52,593 nt of DNA, from assembly GCA_000433355.1 (NCBI GenBank), contig FR893166.1:25922-78514 (forward strand), written 5' to 3'. Both the position numbers and the translations under genes were made by a program. The stretch comes from Alistipes sp. CAG:435. Lineage in GTDB: Bacteria; Bacteroidota; Bacteroidia; Bacteroidales; UBA932. Shown here piece by piece: positions 25,133 through 34,355 of this stretch. The notes beneath the pieces were generated by a model. It searched no databases. It was not told the DNA's origin and saw nothing but the letters and a program-made list of their open reading frames with translations. Within the stretch, counting starts at the first letter, position 1; each line of letters opens with the position of its first letter.

Positions 25133-26251
25133 TTAAACCATGATAGGCATCAGGATTCCGCAGATCTTTCCGCTCTCATCATCCTCTTCTGAAGGAATGA
25201 TGAGGGCAGCCCTGCGCGCGTCGGCGAACTTCATCACGACTGTCTCGCAGCTCATGTTGGCGAGGATCTCCGTGAGGAATGTTGACTTGAATCCGATGGT
25301 CAGCTCGTCACCGCTGTAGTCGCAGTTGATCTTCTCGTAGGCTGCGATGGCGAAACCGAGATCCTGTGCGGTGATCTCCATCTGTCCCGGCTTGAGATCC
25401 AGCTTGATGTGGTTGGAAGCCTTGTTGGCGCAGACGGCCACACGCCTTACCGTGTTCAAGAACATCGCCCTGTCGATCTTCAGCACGCTGGAGTTGTTCT
25501 GAGGGATCACATCGCGGTACTTAGGGTACTTGCCGACAATCAGCCTGCACACCATGGTAGTCTTCCCGAAGGTGAAGAGGACGGTGCTGGAGTCGAACGC
25601 GATCTCAACAGTTCCGTCGTCTTTCCCGAGGATGGACTTCAGGACGGCGGCCGGCTTCTTGTGAAGAATGAACGAGCATTTCTCCGGGGTCTTCACTTCC
25701 TTGGCCGTGTAGCAGATGAGTTTGTGCGAGTCTGAGGCCACGAGAGTGGTGGATTCCGGTCCGAAATCAAAGAATATTCCGTTCATCGCGGGTCTGATCT
25801 CATCGTCGGCGGTCGCATAGATCGTGCTGTTGATGCCTTCGATCAGGCTCTCGGCCGGGAATTCAAGTTTCTCCGCGTCGTCGCTCGTCCCCTTGATCTC
25901 AGGATAGTCCTCGGCAGGGAAGAAAGGAAGCACGGAGTTACCGCTCGTCCACTTGCACTCGATTGAGCTGTCGCTGGCGGTGCAGATCGATACAGGCTGG
26001 TCAGGAAGTTCCTTGAGAAGGTCGATGATGTGCCTTGCGGGAACGGCGATCCTGCCTTCCTCTTCGGTGGTGTCCACTTCGATTTCAGTCCTGAGGGTGA
26101 GCTCCGAATCCGATGCGGTGACCTCAAGGATGTTGCCTTTGAGGTCAAACAGGAAGTTTTCCAGAATCGGAAGGGCGGACTTGGCCGGGATGGCCTTGGA
26201 GATGTCCATCAGTCCTTTCAGAAGCTCGGAGCTTGATACGTTGAGTTTCAT
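25133..26251 (-). CDS. dnaN: DNA polymerase III beta sliding clamp
   Basis: This 372-residue protein is the ring-shaped clamp that tethers DNA polymerase to the template. It starts MKLNVSSSELLKGL and shows three repeated clamp domains. Typical segments are AIPAKSALPILENFLF, VPARHIIDLLKELPD, NGIFFDFGPESTTLVASDSHKL and a C-terminal hydrophobic strand ending ICGILMPIMV. Length is normal. The start overlaps a GAATATG hexamer (gaatATG). It heads the leftward unit dnaN - DnaQ-like - FAH-like and is divergent from the Do-family protease. Confidence 0.97.
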   Translation of the reverse strand: MKLNVSSSELLKGLMDISKAIPAKSALPILENFLFDLKGNILEVTASDSELTLRTEIEVDTTEEEGRIAVPARHIIDLLKELPDQPVSICTASDSSIECKWTSGNSVLPFFPAEDYPEIKGTSDDAEKLEFPAESLIEGINSTIYATADDEIRPAMNGIFFDFGPESTTLVASDSHKLICYTAKEVKTPEKCSFILHKKPAAVLKSILGKDDGTVEIAFDSSTVLFTFGKTTMVCRLIVGKYPKYRDVIPQNNSSVLKIDRAMFLNTVRRVAVCANKASNHIKLDLKPGQMEITAQDLGFAIAAYEKINCDYSGDELTIGFKSTFLTEILANMSCETVVMKFADARRAALIIPSEEDDESGKICGILMPIMV

Positions 26252-26310
26252 ATTCGTGTGTTTTTTAATTCATTGTTTTCCGGCCGCCGGAGGGTGGCCT
26301 CTGTAAAAGG

Positions 26311-26318
26311 CAAATATA
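26311..26318 (-). promoter_or_regulatory. -7 element for dnaN
   Basis: The minus strand reads TATATTTG, an exact TAnnTTTG match, 60 bases before the dnaN start, leaving a leader of about 50 bases. A GAATATTC palindrome lies directly upstream at 26320-26327. Confidence 0.6.
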
Positions 26319-26421
26319 CGAATATTCCCTTAATATTATGGCATCATATTTGATTTTTTGCCTAAGGCTTCGGAAACACCATCCGGATGCTTGTGATTGA
26401 ATATTGATAAATTTAATTAAT

Positions 26422-27915
26422 ATGTCAGAAATGAAAAAAGGTTTGTTAACAGTGGTGCTGTCAGTATTGTTCAGCGTGCTGGCGGCATACGGTGTCGTCA
26501 AGGCGGCCACCGTGAATGAGGGAGACAATGTGACAAGAACAGAGAACGGAACAGTCACAAAGACTGTCAATCTGGCACAGTCGGACTATCCGGATCTGAC
26601 TTACGCCGCGGAGGCTGCGGTTGATGCTGTTGTTTATGTGGAGGTGACGGTGACTCAGCAATATCAGATGACGGATCCGTTCTTCCGTTTCTTCTTCGGG
26701 GATGAAGGCCCTCAGACCAGGGAGCAGCAGGGAAGCGGCTCTGGAGTGATCATCCGTCCTGACGGCTACATCGTGACCAACAACCACGTGGTCGCCAACG
26801 CGACGAAGGTACAGGTCACCCTGAATAACAACAAGGTATATGACGCCAAGGTCATCGGTACTGACCCGGCTACGGATGTCGCTTTGATAAAGATTGACGC
26901 TCAGGGACTTCCGACGCTTCCGTTCGGGGATTCCGACCAGTTGAGGCTCGGTGAGTGGGTTCTGGCTGTCGGCAGTCCTCTTGGCTACCAGCTCAGGTCC
27001 ACCATCACGGCCGGCATCGTCAGCGCCAAGGGACGTTCGATGGCGCACGATCCTCGTGAGAGAAACAATGGCGGAATCCAGATCGAGTCGTTCATACAGA
27101 CCGACGCGGCTGTCAACCCTGGCAACTCAGGTGGAGCGTTGGTCAACAAGACCGGCGAACTGGTCGGCATCAACACCGCTATTGTTTCACAGACGGGAGC
27201 ATATTCAGGATATTCATTCGCTGTGCCGGTGAATATTGTGAAGAAGGTTGTAGAAGACTTGATTGACTTTGGGTCAGTGAAGAGAGCCGTTCTTGGAATC
27301 GCTATGTCTGATCTCAGCGAAGGTCTTGCCAAGAATCTGAAATATGATTCTGTCGATGATATGTTGAAAAAATTGAAACTTTCTTCTCCGGAAGGCGTAT
27401 ATATCAGAGAGGTTGCGAAAGGCAGCTCCGCTGACAAGGCCGGAATGAAGGAAGGGGATGTGATTGTGGCCATTGACGGAACCGATGTGAAGAGTGGCTC
27501 CGCAGTTCAGGTCAAGGTCAATACCTTCCACCCGGGTGACAAGGCTAAGGTCAAGATCATCCGTGACGGCAAGGAGAAGGAACTTGAGGTCACATTCCAG
27601 GGCATCAGCACCGAGAACGGTACTGTGGTCGGTGACGGAGAGATCGCTTTCTTCGGTACGACTCTGAAGGAGGCTTCCAAGGAGACTCTTGCGAAGTTCG
27701 GTCTGAAGAAAGGTGTCGAGGTCACATCCGTCGGAAGCGGCAAGATGCTTGAGGCAGGCGCTTCGGAAGGAATGGTCATCACCTACGTCAACGATCAGCC
27801 GGTCGGCACACCTCAGGATGTTTTGAACATCGCCAAGTCCGCAAAGAGGGCGGTTTATATCGAAGGTGTCACAGCCAACGGTAGAAAAGCCTTCTTCGGA
27901 TTCAGTAAAGAGTAG
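26422..27915 (+). CDS. Do-family periplasmic serine protease (DegP/HtrA-like)
   Basis: This 497-residue protein begins with a signal-anchor-like helix (GLLTVVLSVLFSVLAAYGVV). The trypsin-like triad is visible as VTNNHVV (His), TDVALIKID (Asp) and NPGNSGGAL (Ser). Two PDZ domains follow, at about 300-390 (SSADKAGMKEGDVIVAIDG) and 415-490. It degrades or refolds damaged proteins in the periplasm. ATG at 26422 is preferred to an upstream TTG at 26404; ATG at 26431 is also possible. A strong hairpin after the stop separates it from rpoD. Confidence 0.93.
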   Translation: MSEMKKGLLTVVLSVLFSVLAAYGVVKAATVNEGDNVTRTENGTVTKTVNLAQSDYPDLTYAAEAAVDAVVYVEVTVTQQYQMTDPFFRFFFGDEGPQTREQQGSGSGVIIRPDGYIVTNNHVVANATKVQVTLNNNKVYDAKVIGTDPATDVALIKIDAQGLPTLPFGDSDQLRLGEWVLAVGSPLGYQLRSTITAGIVSAKGRSMAHDPRERNNGGIQIESFIQTDAAVNPGNSGGALVNKTGELVGINTAIVSQTGAYSGYSFAVPVNIVKKVVEDLIDFGSVKRAVLGIAMSDLSEGLAKNLKYDSVDDMLKKLKLSSPEGVYIREVAKGSSADKAGMKEGDVIVAIDGTDVKSGSAVQVKVNTFHPGDKAKVKIIRDGKEKELEVTFQGISTENGTVVGDGEIAFFGTTLKEASKETLAKFGLKKGVEVTSVGSGKMLEAGASEGMVITYVNDQPVGTPQDVLNIAKSAKRAVYIEGVTANGRKAFFGFSKE

Positions 27916-27938
27916 TTGATGAAGGTTATAGGATAGTG

Positions 27939-27979
27939 TTTCCCTGACGGAAACGGCTCCGCGCCTTCCGTCAGGGAAA
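27939..27979. terminator. 14-bp perfect hairpin between the Do-family protease gene and rpoD
   Basis: TTTCCCTGACGGAA (27939-27952) pairs perfectly with TTCCGTCAGGGAAA (27966-27979) around a 13-base loop. A short TTTG follows. It probably ends the protease transcript. It lies only 17 bases before the rpoD start, so it could also be part of the rpoD leader. Confidence 0.7.
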
Positions 27980-27996
27980 TTTGTGTATTACAAGAT

Positions 27997-28857
27997 ATGA
28001 GGCAATTAAAGATTACAAAGTCAATCACCAACCGCGAGAGCGCGTCCCTGGACAAGTACCTCCAGGAGATCGGCCGCGAGGAGTTGGTGTCTCCGGAAGA
28101 GGAGGTAGAGCTTTCCCAGAGAATCCGCAAGGGTGACCAGAAAGCTTTGGAGAAACTCACAAGGGCCAACCTTAGATTTGTGGTTTCTGTTGCGAAGCAG
28201 TATCAGAATCAGGGGCTTAGCCTTCCGGATTTGATTAATGAGGGTAACCTCGGCCTGATCAAGGCCGCCGAGAAGTTCGATGAGACCAGAGGTTTCAAGT
28301 TCATTTCATACGCCGTGTGGTGGATCCGCCAGTCAATCCTTCAGGCTCTCGCCGAGCAGTCCAGGATCGTCAGGCTTCCGCTCAACCAGGTAGGATCCTT
28401 GAACAAGATCAACAAGGCCCTCTCACAGTTCGAGCAAAAGAACGAGAGAAGCCCTTCCAATGAGGAACTCTCCGAGATGATAGACATCCCGCAGGACAAG
28501 ATCTCCGACACCCTCAGGGTGTCCGGAAGGCATGTGTCCGTGGATGCCCCGTTCGTAGAGGGCGAGGACAACAGCCTTCTGGATGTGATTCCTAACGACG
28601 ACTCGCCGATGGCCGACAGAGGCCTTGTGAACGAGTCCCTCAGCACCGAGATCGAAAGGTCTCTCCAGATCCTGACGACCCGTGAGCGCGAGATCATCAA
28701 GTCGTTCTTCGGCATCGGCTGTCAGGAGATGACCCTTGAGGAGATCGGCGAGAGGCTTGACCTCACAAGAGAGAGAGTCCGCCAGATCAAGGAGAAGGCG
28801 ATCCGCAAGCTAAAGAAACCATCCGCAAGCAAACTTCTTAAAACCTATCTCGGTTAA
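27997..28857 (+). CDS. rpoD: Primary sigma factor RpoD (Bacteroidetes type)
   Basis: This 286-residue protein is the short housekeeping sigma factor of Bacteroidetes, lacking the long region 1.1. Conserved parts are LDKYLQEIGREEL (region 1.2), ANLRFVVSVAKQYQNQGL and DLINEGNLGLIKAAEKFD (region 2.1-2.2), FISYAVWWIRQSI (region 2.3-2.4) and LTRERVRQIKEKAIRKLKK (region 4.2). It directs polymerase to TAnnTTTG promoters, which are common in this window. Its stop overlaps the argS start by one base (TAATG). No GAATAT hexamer occurs inside the gene. Confidence 0.97.
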   Translation: MRQLKITKSITNRESASLDKYLQEIGREELVSPEEEVELSQRIRKGDQKALEKLTRANLRFVVSVAKQYQNQGLSLPDLINEGNLGLIKAAEKFDETRGFKFISYAVWWIRQSILQALAEQSRIVRLPLNQVGSLNKINKALSQFEQKNERSPSNEELSEMIDIPQDKISDTLRVSGRHVSVDAPFVEGEDNSLLDVIPNDDSPMADRGLVNESLSTEIERSLQILTTREREIIKSFFGIGCQEMTLEEIGERLDLTRERVRQIKEKAIRKLKKPSASKLLKTYLG

Positions 28858-30644
28858 TGACCCCGGAACTTTTTATCGCCTCTAAGGCTTCAGAAGCCAT
28901 CAAGGCACTCTATAACGCCGACATCGAACCGTCGGCGCTTCAGGTCTCCGTCACAAGGAAGGAATTCACCGGAGACTTCACGCTCGTCGTCTTCCCGCTC
29001 CTGCGTCTGTCGCACTCCACTCCGGAGAACACGGGCAACGCCATCGGAGAATGGCTGAAGGCGAACGTACCGGAAATCTCTGAATATAACTGCGTCAAAG
29101 GTTTCCTTAACCTTCTGTTCTCCAATCTCTTCTGGAACGAACTTTTCGGAGAGATCGTTGCGGACAAGGACTTCGGTGACCTGCCGACGACCGGCAAGAA
29201 CATCATGGTCGAGTTCTCGTCGCCGAACACCAACAAGCCTCTGCACCTCGGCCACATCAGGAACAACCTTCTGGGTGACTCGGTGTCAAGGCTTCTGAAG
29301 GCCAGCGGCAACAACGTGATCAAGACCACCCTTGTCAACGACAGGGGAGTGCACATCTGCAAGTCCATGCTTGCATGGCTGAAGGTCGGCAACGGCGCGA
29401 CTCCGGAGTCCACGGGGATTAAGGGCGACCATCTTGTCGGGGATATGTACGTGGCTTTCAACGACATCTACAAGAAGGAAGTCGAGGATTTGATTGCCGG
29501 GGGAATGGACGAGGAGACCGCCAAGAAGGAGGCCCCTTGCCTCAAGGAAGCCCACGAGATGCTCCAAAAATGGGAGGCCGGCGACAAGGAGGTCCGCGAC
29601 CTTTGGGCCAGGATGAACGGCTGGGTGCTCAAGGGCTTCGACGAGTCCTACAAGGCTCTCGGAATCACATTCGACAAGGTTTACTACGAGTCCCAGACCT
29701 ATCTTCTTGGTAAGGAGTTGGTTCAGAAGGGACTGGATATGGGCGTGTTCGTGAAGGATCCGGACGGCTCCGTCTGGTGCGACCTCACGGCCGACGGACT
29801 TGACAGGAAACTGCTCATCCGTTCTGACGGAACGTCGGTTTACATCACCCAGGATCTGGGAACGGCCGAAAGGCGTTTCGCTGAATATCACCTTGACTCT
29901 CACGTCTATGTGGTCGGCAACGAGCAGAACTACCACTTCCAGGTGTTGAAACTGATCCTCAAGAAGTTGGGATTCGAATGGTCCGACAACATATTCCATC
30001 TTTCCTACGGAATGGTCGAGCTGCCTGAGGGCAAGATGAAGTCCCGCGAGGGAACAGTTGTGGATGCCGATGACCTCATCCAGAAGATGTACGAGGAGGC
30101 GAGAGCCACTTCCGACGAGTCCGGCAAGCTGGCCGACATGAGCGAGGAGGACAAGGCGAAGCTCTATCACATGATAGGTCTTGGTGCCCTTAAGTACTTC
30201 ATCATCAAGGTGGATCCGAAGAAAACGATGCTCTTCAACCCGAAGGAGTCCATCGACTTCAACGGCAACACCGGCCCGTTCATCCAATATACCCACGCGC
30301 GAATCCGCTCCATCCTGCGCAAGGCCGCGGAGAAGGGCATTGAATATGCCGCCTCTCCTCTGCCGAAGGTTGAGCTCAGCGCCAAGGAGATCCGTTTGAT
30401 AAAGTTGCTGAACGCCTTCCCGGCCAAGATAGCCGAAGGCGCGCAGGCATATTCACCGGCCGTCATCGCCAACTATGCCTACGACATCGCCAAGGAGTTC
30501 AACCAGTACTACCACGACACGCCGATCCTCAAGGAGGAGAACGAGGATGTGCTCAAGATGCGTCTGGTGCTGATCGACACGCTTTCCGCCGTCCTACGCA
30601 AGGCGATGGGCATCCTCGGAATCGAACTGCCTGAAAGAATGTAG
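28857..30644 (+). CDS. argS: Arginyl-tRNA synthetase
   Basis: This 595-residue class I synthetase charges tRNA-Arg. The HIGH-type motif is HLGHIRNN, preceded by EFSSPNTNKPL. The KMSK-like region is KMKSREGTVV, and the C-terminal DALR anticodon-binding domain includes NQYYHDTPIL. Length is normal. It overlaps the rpoD stop by one base and is followed after 11 bases by a YgiQ-type gene, so the three are one unit. At least four of its Glu-Tyr or Ala-Tyr-Ser codons use TAT within GAATAT or ATATTC, although TAC dominates elsewhere in the gene. Confidence 0.97.
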   Translation: MTPELFIASKASEAIKALYNADIEPSALQVSVTRKEFTGDFTLVVFPLLRLSHSTPENTGNAIGEWLKANVPEISEYNCVKGFLNLLFSNLFWNELFGEIVADKDFGDLPTTGKNIMVEFSSPNTNKPLHLGHIRNNLLGDSVSRLLKASGNNVIKTTLVNDRGVHICKSMLAWLKVGNGATPESTGIKGDHLVGDMYVAFNDIYKKEVEDLIAGGMDEETAKKEAPCLKEAHEMLQKWEAGDKEVRDLWARMNGWVLKGFDESYKALGITFDKVYYESQTYLLGKELVQKGLDMGVFVKDPDGSVWCDLTADGLDRKLLIRSDGTSVYITQDLGTAERRFAEYHLDSHVYVVGNEQNYHFQVLKLILKKLGFEWSDNIFHLSYGMVELPEGKMKSREGTVVDADDLIQKMYEEARATSDESGKLADMSEEDKAKLYHMIGLGALKYFIIKVDPKKTMLFNPKESIDFNGNTGPFIQYTHARIRSILRKAAEKGIEYAASPLPKVELSAKEIRLIKLLNAFPAKIAEGAQAYSPAVIANYAYDIAKEFNQYYHDTPILKEENEDVLKMRLVLIDTLSAVLRKAMGILGIELPERM

Positions 30645-30655
30645 GAATATTTCCG

Positions 30656-32377
30656 ATGTCCGAAACGGATTATATGTTCCCGACCTCCAAAAAGGAGGTT
30701 GAAGCCTTAGGGTGGGACTACATCGACATCATCCTTTTCACGGGTGATGCCTTTGTGGACCACCCTTCTTTCGGCACGGCCTGCATAGCCCGCTGGCTTC
30801 AGCATTTCGGCTACCGGGTCGCTGTCGTTCCGCAGCCTAACTGGAGGGATGACCTCAGGGATTTTAAGAAGTTAGGCGCTCCGAGGCTCTATTTCGGAGT
30901 GAACGCCGGTGCTATGGATTCGATGGTGAACCATTACACTGCCGGCAAGCGTCTCCGTCACGATGACGCCTACACGCCGGAAGGCAAGGCCGGACAGAGG
31001 CCGGATTATGCGGTCAGTGTCTATACGAACATATTAAAAAAACTCTATCCCGATGTTCCGGTCATCATCGGGGGAGTCGAGGCTTCGCTCCGTCGGCTTA
31101 CCCATTATGACTATTGGAAAGATGAACTTGTTCCGTCCATATTGCAGTGGTGCAAGGCTGACTATCTCTGTTACGGGATGGGGGAGAAGCCGATGATCGA
31201 GCTGACGAGAGCCATAGAGGCGCAGAGGAATATTCACGAAATCCATAGGATCCCGCAGATCGCTTTCCTTATGAGCGGAAAGTGGAAGGTCAAGGAGCCG
31301 TTGGTGCTTCATTCGTTCGAGGAGTGCAAGAAGGATAAGAAGGCGTTCGCCGAGAACTTTCATCTGATTGAGACTCACGCCAATATGATGCATCCTGCGA
31401 CGATCGTCGAGCCTGTCGGGAATGGATATGTGCAGATCAATCCGCCATATTCACCGTCCACTACCGAGGAGATGGATTCGTTCTGGGACCTGCCTTTCAC
31501 CAAGTTGCCGCATCCGCGCTACAAGGGGAAGAGGATCCCGGCCTATGACATGATCAAGGATTCCATCATCACTCACCGAGGGTGCTTCGGAGGATGTAAT
31601 TTCTGCACCATCGCCGCGCATCAGGGTAAGTTCATCCAGTCCCGTTCGCAGGAGTCCATAGTCGCTGAGGTTAAGAAATTGGCCAAGATGCCAGGCTTTG
31701 CGGGGAATATCTCCGATCTCGGGGCCCCTACGGCCAATATGTATATGATGCGTGGCAAGAACCCGGACCTTTGCGACAAATGCCGCAGGAAATCCTGTCT
31801 GTTTCCGGCTCCGTGTCCGAATATGAACCGCTCTCACAAACAGGTGCTTGAGTTGTACCGGAAGGTCGATGCCGTGCCGGGAATACGCCATTCCTACATC
31901 GGCAGCGGGATCCGTTACGATTTGTTCCTCGATGAGAAAGGCTTTGTGGACGAGACATCCAAGCCTTACCTCAAGACTTTGATTCTTGACCACACTTCCG
32001 GCCGAATGAAGGTGGCTCCGGAACATACCGAGGACAAGGTGCTCCAGTACATCGCCAAGCCGTCTTTCAAGCTCTTTGAGAGATTGCGCTATGAGTTCGA
32101 CAAGATCTGCGCCCAGAACGGACGGCGCACCGGAATCGTTCCATATTTCATCTCCTCGCACCCAGGCTGCACGATGAAGGATATGGAGAACCTGTCCAAA
32201 AATCCTGCTTTGAAAGGAATATATATGGATCAGGTGCAGGATTTCACACCGACTCCGATGACCACCTCATCCGTGATGTACTACACCGGAATCGATCCTC
32301 GAACGATGAAGCCGGTCTTTGTGGAGCGTGATCCGGAGAAGAAGAAGAGGCAGAAATCATTTTTTTTCAGAAAATAG
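30656..32377 (+). CDS. YgiQ-family radical SAM protein
   Basis: This 573-residue protein has an N-terminal UPF0313 domain (FLPTSKKEVEALGWD-like start, DYIDIILFTGDAFVDHP). The radical SAM core carries cysteines in HRGCFGGCNFCTI. Other family stretches are PVIIGGVEASLRRLTHYDYW, PEHTEDKVLQYI and FISSHPGCTMKDMENL, with a Cys-rich loop LCDKCRRKSCLFPAPCP. The reaction of YgiQ is not established as far as I know. Codon use is like its neighbours. It is the third gene of the rpoD-argS unit. Confidence 0.93.
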   Translation: MSETDYMFPTSKKEVEALGWDYIDIILFTGDAFVDHPSFGTACIARWLQHFGYRVAVVPQPNWRDDLRDFKKLGAPRLYFGVNAGAMDSMVNHYTAGKRLRHDDAYTPEGKAGQRPDYAVSVYTNILKKLYPDVPVIIGGVEASLRRLTHYDYWKDELVPSILQWCKADYLCYGMGEKPMIELTRAIEAQRNIHEIHRIPQIAFLMSGKWKVKEPLVLHSFEECKKDKKAFAENFHLIETHANMMHPATIVEPVGNGYVQINPPYSPSTTEEMDSFWDLPFTKLPHPRYKGKRIPAYDMIKDSIITHRGCFGGCNFCTIAAHQGKFIQSRSQESIVAEVKKLAKMPGFAGNISDLGAPTANMYMMRGKNPDLCDKCRRKSCLFPAPCPNMNRSHKQVLELYRKVDAVPGIRHSYIGSGIRYDLFLDEKGFVDETSKPYLKTLILDHTSGRMKVAPEHTEDKVLQYIAKPSFKLFERLRYEFDKICAQNGRRTGIVPYFISSHPGCTMKDMENLSKNPALKGIYMDQVQDFTPTPMTTSSVMYYTGIDPRTMKPVFVERDPEKKKRQKSFFFRK

Positions 32378-32444
32378 TTCGCGGATTGCTTCTCAATTCG
32401 GAAAAATGTCTTAATATTGCACCCGAAAACTTTATTTGGTTTAT

Positions 32445-32813
32445 ATGAGTATGGCACCAGATCAGAAGAAAAGACACGTGGTAAGCTACGAGAATATGTC
32501 CGAAGCGCTTGCCGCAGCGTTCAATGAGAAATATCCAAGAGGTTTCAGCGACTATCTCCCTGACCTTGTCAAGTATCCAAAACCTGACGGCACCAGTTTC
32601 TATGCTGTCACCGTCGAGACGGATGATTCCATCAACCTTGTGAAGATCAAGGTGAAAACCGATGATGCCGAGGCTCTTGAGAGATGGCTTGGGGGAGAGG
32701 AGGACGCCGAGAACGAGGATGTTGCAGGATCTTCAGCTGACGCTCCGGCCGACACCACCCTTCCGGATGACAACATCTCTCAATACGGCGGAGATGACGA
32801 TTCCGCTGAATAG
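32445..32813 (+). CDS. Small acidic protein of unknown function
   Basis: About 122 residues. The first 75 form a mixed alpha/beta module (HVVSYENMSEALAAAFNEKY, TSFYAVTVETDDSINLVKIK). The tail from about residue 78 is very acidic and Ala/Asp/Glu-rich (GGEEDAENEDVAGSSADA), probably disordered. No known motif was recognised. Starts at 32445 (MSMAPDQ) and 32451 (MAPDQKK) are both possible; an upstream TTG at 32436 is less likely. It follows the YgiQ-type gene after 67 bases and may be on the same transcript. Confidence 0.75.
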   Translation: MSMAPDQKKRHVVSYENMSEALAAAFNEKYPRGFSDYLPDLVKYPKPDGTSFYAVTVETDDSINLVKIKVKTDDAEALERWLGGEEDAENEDVAGSSADAPADTTLPDDNISQYGGDDDSAE

Positions 32814-32930
32814 TCAGGAATATAGTTTATAACAATTTAAGGCCTGGATTCCAGTAGGATTTCAGGCCATTTCTGTATCCTTTCCCTTATCATCTCTTCC
32901 CATTCTCGCCAGGCGTGTTTCCCCATTAAA

Positions 32931-33045
32931 ACCGCCCGTGGAGGATTTACACGTCCGCCACAAGCGTTTTTCACTATTAATCACGCTCGTAGCGTGCAAA
33001 TCATTCTTCCACAGGCGCCCTTCGCCGTTAATCTTGCTTCTGGAG
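32931..33045. repeat. Hairpin-bearing repeat downstream of the RAYT-like gene
   Basis: GTGGAGGA (32938-32945) pairs with TCCGCCAC (32954-32961) with the same internal mismatch as the hairpin at 2483-2511. The flanks also match: ACCGCCCG on the left, GTTAATCTTGC on the right (near 33033). A further stem CACGCTC/(T)AGCGTG lies at about 32982-32996. The outer stem bases differ between the two copies but still pair, so the hairpin itself seems to be kept. Confidence 0.6.
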
Positions 33046-33068
33046 AACCGCTTTAGCGATACGTTTAA

Positions 33069-33980
33069 TCATCCAAAGAGCTTTTTCAATATGTCGTACT
33101 CAATCCGCACTTTTCTTGAAATCCTTTTTGTGTCAAGTCTGTATTTCTTTTTGAGAACGATAGCCAATCGGCATCTATCATCTACTCCTAAATCTAAAAT
33201 TGAATCAACCTTATATTCATCCTTTATGAGTTTCTTGATGATCATATTCACCTCCTCTTCGGACAGATTGACACTCTCTCCAAGGCCTTCCGAAATATTA
33301 ACGTAAGCATCTATGTCCCTTATTATCCTGTGGCAATAGTTCCAAGATGACTTCAGAACTTTGTCAACCTTGCCTTTGACCACATATGATTCAGGAAGAA
33401 TAAAGCCTAACTCCCTGTTAAAATAGTATCGGTCAGGAAGTTTGATCCTTGTCTTGAATGTGTCTCTGCAAAACTTATCGGTAAGATCCTTGATCTGGAC
33501 TTTGTCAAACAATCTGTTTATCTCGCTGAAAACCAAATTCCCGGATCCCCAAAGATAGCCTGATGCTGTCAGGTTCGAGCAGGTCTTGAACGGATTCCTT
33601 GCGATATAGACAATCGTGTCGGCAAGTTGTCTTTCGTCCTCTACTCGTACAAGCTTGAATCCATAATTTTCGGGAAGAGGTTTATGACCATCTGCGACAA
33701 GTCTGGCATTGAGACGCTTTTTGACGTAAAAGAAGAAGTTGACAAGGTCGTTTCCAGTCGCTGACGCGAGAATATGTCCGTGATTGACCATCAGGTTGAA
33801 GATAAGGATTGATATTCTATGAATATATTGCCCGATCGCAATTATGTTCATTCCGTTTGCATATTCTTCCTCATCATTGAACAGTTGCCCGGTCTCAATA
33901 GCGTCGAACACCATATGGTAGTACCACTTGGGCAATGTTCGATACTCTTTCCAAAGTTCATTGCGTTGCTTCTTGTTCAT
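33069..33980 (-). CDS. RAYT-like HUH (Y1) transposase-family protein
   Basis: This 303-residue protein carries an IS200/REP-associated transposase core. The HUH motif is MVNHGHIL (H67, H69), in the position of the classical MPNHxHLL. A Tyr candidate for the nucleophile is Y125 in IVYIARNPFK, matching the YIxxNPxRA motif of RAYT proteins. The C-terminal part, from about 225, looks like a helix-turn-helix (DDRCRLAIVLKKKYRL, DTKRISRKVRI). RAYTs nick single-stranded palindromes and are thought to spread REP sequences. A hairpin repeat lies just downstream (32931-33045) and a 7-bp hairpin AGAAACA/TGTTTCT just upstream (34048-34069). The gene is more AT-rich than its neighbours. Confidence 0.75.
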   Translation of the reverse strand: MNKKQRNELWKEYRTLPKWYYHMVFDAIETGQLFNDEEEYANGMNIIAIGQYIHRISILIFNLMVNHGHILASATGNDLVNFFFYVKKRLNARLVADGHKPLPENYGFKLVRVEDERQLADTIVYIARNPFKTCSNLTASGYLWGSGNLVFSEINRLFDKVQIKDLTDKFCRDTFKTRIKLPDRYYFNRELGFILPESYVVKGKVDKVLKSSWNYCHRIIRDIDAYVNISEGLGESVNLSEEEVNMIIKKLIKDEYKVDSILDLGVDDRCRLAIVLKKKYRLDTKRISRKVRIEYDILKKLFG

Positions 33981-34331
33981 ACTTTTTTTCGTCTAAAATA
34001 ACACTTTGTTCATTATCTAATATTCAGAAACATAAATATTTACATAAAGAAACATAAGTTTGTGTTTCTTTAGTGTCCACGACCTTAAAAATATTTGTTT
34101 TCATTATTGAGTATCATTGTTTTGCACGATATTTTCCACACAAGAGCGTATCGGCAAGTTTGTCGGATCAATAATGCTTCTTCTACGGGCGTATTTTTGT
34201 GGAAATTCCGCTTTCAGAGGGACAATTATCACTTCTCAAGCGTCTTTCGGTCCTCATCCCGCTTTTAGAGTGTGGAGTTTCTTCACAGTATGAATTTATC
34301 TGATTATGATTTATGTGTGGGGTGTTTTCGT

Positions 34332-34339
34332 TATTTTTG
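34332..34339 (+). promoter_or_regulatory. -7 element for the YiiX-like lipoprotein
   Basis: TATTTTTG matches TAnnTTTG exactly and ends 16 bases before ATG 34356. A second identical octamer lies at 34192-34199 and may be an alternative. Confidence 0.5.
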
Positions 34340-34355
34340 TGTCCGGAAAAATGTA

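Noticed and set aside
29286..30296. 336-residue minus-strand ORF opposite argS
   Set aside because: It is an antisense shadow of argS with no recognisable protein features.
34192..34355. Longer N-terminus of the YiiX-like protein from GTG 34272
   Set aside because: The added residues have no family similarity and the lipoprotein signal begins at 34356, with a -7 element inside the extension.
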